From Siniperca chuatsi (Eukaryota > Chordata > Actinopteri > Centrarchiformes > Sinipercidae): a stretch of 64,000 nt of DNA. The stretch lies in the NCBI RefSeq assembly GCF_020085105.1, contig NC_058064.1, positions 20,437,323 through 20,501,322 of the forward strand, read 5' to 3'. A program made the translations under genes and the position numbers. The notes under the pieces are model-generated. The model ran no database searches and was not told the origin of the DNA. It saw nothing but the letters and a program-made list of their open reading frames with translations. Shown in pieces: positions 57,985 through 64,000 of the stretch (position 1 is the first letter of the stretch; each line of letters starts with the position of its first letter).

Positions 57985-58880
57985 TTGTTTTTTAATTGAA
58001 AAAGTTTACTATAAATAGTCTACAGCCATGCTAGCAGCTCTGTGAGGCTGTACTTGAGCACAGCAGTGCCTTGAGCTAAATGCTAATATCAGCATGCTAA
58101 CACACTCACTATGACTGTTAAAAGTACTCCACCGGTTTACCATTGCACTCTAACATTGTTGTGCTCACGATGGACGATTGGGGGGGGGGGAGATCAATGA
58201 AGCAGAACCAGAGATCATTTTTATCCCACGCATTCTTATTTCTTCGTCAAAACCTGGTGCCTGCATTACCCACAGTGCAAATGGATTGCCGACAGTTGGT
58301 CGCGGAGTTCAGGTGTGTTATGCTAGTAGCAGCTAATGTAGCGTGGAGCATCAAGGAGAGATGAGTGGGCTACACAGGTCTGGTAAGCGCACCTCTTTCT
58401 AATTCAGCACCCCCAGAATTCATTTGTTTTCAAACGTGCCATCAACCAACACTGACCCAAGTGACATCACTTGAGGACATTTATCAGACTTCACACAGCT
58501 CAGACGCTAAAGACTTAATACAACTTTTTTCACATTGGGAAGTACTCCCCAGCACCTATAAACAGACTTAGAATTACAATTTCATGGTAATCTGTCGAAT
58601 AAATTGTGGAGACATTACTCTGAACTAAAAATGGCAACATGCTGGTGGCAGTCAGGGGATCACCAAAGCATAACATTCATGAACATGTGTTTTTTTTTTT
58701 TGTTTTTTTAGCCAGTCTATTTATTTTACTGGCTATTTGAAAACTTTGACCTGCTGGTCGTGCTAAATGAGTCGGGATCACCAACGTCAGTAGGATTCAA
58801 CCTCTGGGTATCATGACTGTCTACCAAATTTCAATGCAATTCATCCAGTATTTGTCTCTCAGTGGTGGATTGAATGACAT
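57985..58880. repeat. Interspersed repeat family R4, copy 2, interrupted
   Basis: The first part has ACAGCCATGCTAGCAGCTCT GTGAGGCTGTA and CAGCATGCTAACACACTC (58022-58108). The second part has GGGATCACCAACGTCAGTAG GATTCAACCTCTGGG and TACCAAATTTCAATGCAATT (58773-58840). Between them lies an inverted copy of repeat family R1 (58260-58520), apparently inserted. Confidence 0.6.
58260..58520 (-). repeat. Dispersed repeat family R1, minus copy
   Basis: The reverse complement has GTGAAGTCTGATAAATGTCC TCAAGTGATGTCACTTG and, further along, GCTGCTACTAGCATAACACA. It matches the + copy at 6945-7185 in the same order. Confidence 0.75.
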
Positions 58881-59059
58881 TGCCATGCAGTTAGTGTGGC
58901 TAAAATTACTGAACTGTGTATACTGCCAGTGCACACTAACATTCTTTCTAGTATTGGACAGATGTGTAACTCTTTGCTTACATTACAATCTATAATGTAG
59001 TGAAATGTCGAAACACTGAAATGTTATAACTAGAATAGGCAAATACAGTTTCTAGAGAA

Positions 59060-59500
59060 GTCTAATTCAACTCATACCAAAAACCCTCCGGTGTGTGTAC
59101 TCAGCCCTGGCTCTGTAAACAGGAAATTAACAACATGGCTCGGACCGAGCCACACAACACTGTTCCAGCCATGATGTGTGTGTCAGGTAACGTTAAAGGA
59201 CTTACCCACGGACATTCAGCTCACTTTCTAGTTTGCCAAGATGTGCTGCTGTTGTGATGTTAGCTATAGCAGCAGGAGAGTTGTGAGCATCGCTGTCTGG
59301 AGCTGCTGTGCTGGCTCTGGGAAACCGCCTCGAACTCTCTGGCTGTTAGCTACAGCAGCTACTGTAGCGACAGTTTGCTAACACACAACCTAGCTAACGT
59401 TAGTTACATTACCTGCGGTGTTGTTGTTCGCTCTATATCATGGTATTTGTCATGGTGTTGGTTTTCTCCAGAATTGCATACCCCGCCTTTAAGTCATGAG
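59060..59500. repeat. Probable interspersed repeat upstream of ipo8
   Basis: ATGTTAGCTATAGCAGCAGG AGAGTTGTGAGCATC (59258) and ACACAACCTAGCTAACGTTA GTTACATTACC (59383) are phrases I associate with a fish interspersed repeat. No second copy in this window. Confidence 0.4.
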
Positions 59501-59999
59501 ATGACAACTAAGCCATCTCCATGAGAACTGAGTCAACAACTCCATTCCCTGATGAAGACCATGAGATGCAGTTGAAAGCTCTGGAAAAAGCTAGAGTGGA
59601 CACTGAGTTAAACTTTTGCTGATCAAGACAAACAGGACAGATTGATTGCAGACAAAGCCTTTTTGATGAAAAGTGGCTTTCTGATTTAAAAGTTAAAAAG
59701 GAGTTAATAAATAAAAATCGACTTTGGGGGGGAAAAAGTATTTGAAATAAAAACTGCTGGAATTAAATATAAAAATAACCTGCAACAAAGTCTGTTATTG
59801 TGAAAAAAAAAGAAGGACGAAGGAACATTTCATATTGATGAGCTGAGTTCAGAGAATATATTGGATTATTTCACAATTTAACTGTTATATATATTTTTAT
59901 GTATCCATTTCAAAAGCTCTTTATCTTTTAACACTTGGGTCCATAGAGTCGGAGCAGAAATGGCTGCTGCTACCTGCGCGCAGCTGGAGAAGACAGACT

Positions 60000-63480
<3,481 letters not shown>

Positions 63481-64000
63481 GTAAGACTCCACCGTCCGCA
63501 CCCCTGTCCTGCATCTCACTGCTCACGCTGTTCCGCTCATTGTGTTTTAAGACAAATGTTTGACAAGTTCCATCTTGATTCAGTAGTTAGTAGTATATAA
63601 AATACACCTTTTCCATATGCGCGCGTGTGTGTGTGTGCGTGTGCGTGCGTGCGTGTGTGTGTGTGTGTGTGTGCTGGAGCCATTTGGATCCCAAGGCCCC
63701 CCGCCCCCAGCAGGAAAACCCATATATGGTCACGGAAGTTGTTAAATTGTTGTGTGTATTTCTCAGTGTGTGTGTGTGTGTGGCTGATTATTCTGACAGT
63801 GAAGGGAAAATCTGCTGTTTCTGCAGTTTTAAAACGTATCCCGACATGCTAGTGAGGCGTTGTGGTATATTCATAAAAGAATAAAAACTGCATTTAGTAC
63901 AAAGTCAGATGCAGGATGTAGGACAGCGAGTGTCCGTCCCTCCGTGTGACGGGAGCTGGGACATCTGGGCTGGGATGATCCGAGTTAAAGGACGCCGTAA
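63481..64000 (+). other. ipo8 intron 2, 5' part, with TG microsatellite
   Basis: Begins at the GTAAGA donor. A GC/GT tract lies at about 63620-63673. The cysteine-valine frames across it are artefacts. No exon 3 before the window ends. Confidence 0.7.

Noticed and set aside
63625..63884. Cysteine-valine frames in ipo8 intron 2
   Set aside because: Microsatellite translation inside an intron.

Overview
The window is vertebrate nuclear DNA, almost certainly from a teleost and probably a perch-like (percomorph) fish. It is AT-rich, its genes are split by GT-AG introns, and it is full of fish-type repeats: L2/jockey-like and Tx1-like LINEs, a Tc1-like element, tRNA-derived SINEs and many foldback or terminal-inverted-repeat MITEs. 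I see no operons, CRISPR array, rRNA gene or functional tRNA gene. Species-level placement is inference.

Four protein-coding genes lie on the + strand in the order dennd5b (last coding exon only, 1462-1645), sinhcaf (five coding exons, 12509-19594, 252 aa), caprin2 (20 coding exons, 40265-56545, 918 aa) and ipo8 (first two coding exons, from 60461, running off the right edge). From memory these four genes also sit together on human 12p11.21, so the block looks like conserved synteny. I rebuilt the sinhcaf and caprin2 models exon by exon, and every splice phase closes. The genes do not form one pathway: DENND5B is a Rab GEF, SINHCAF a SIN3-HDAC subunit, CAPRIN2 an RNA-binding and Wnt-signalling protein, and IPO8 a nuclear import receptor.

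Layout. 1-1461: decayed L2-like LINE and a TG microsatellite upstream of the dennd5b exon. 1646 to about 6650: probable long dennd5b 3' UTR carrying two copies of one MITE and another foldback repeat. 6.9-9.1 kb: spacer. 9.1-9.5 kb: CpG-rich likely sinhcaf promoter and non-coding first exon. 9.5-19.6 kb: sinhcaf, with MITEs and an L2 fragment in its introns. 19.6 to about 23.05 kb: probable sinhcaf 3' UTR. 23.9-38.7 kb: a dense transposon graveyard holding a jockey-like LINE, a broken TRIM (bloodthirsty-like) pseudogene, a LINE C-terminal fragment, a Tx1-like LINE with another LINE nested in it, a LINE with an esterase-type ORF1, and nested MITEs. 39.4-56.6 kb: caprin2 from a TATA-box promoter to a poly(A) signal close to the stop codon. 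56.6-60 kb: repeat-rich spacer. 60.0-64 kb: CpG-rich ipo8 promoter and 5' end.

I did not find a previously undescribed biological system. The oddest structures are a Tc1-like element sitting at the exact centre of a perfect 35-bp inverted repeat, the doubly nested LINEs, the remnant TRIM gene, and a glutamate-rich C-terminal extension of SINHCAF encoded by a trinucleotide repeat.
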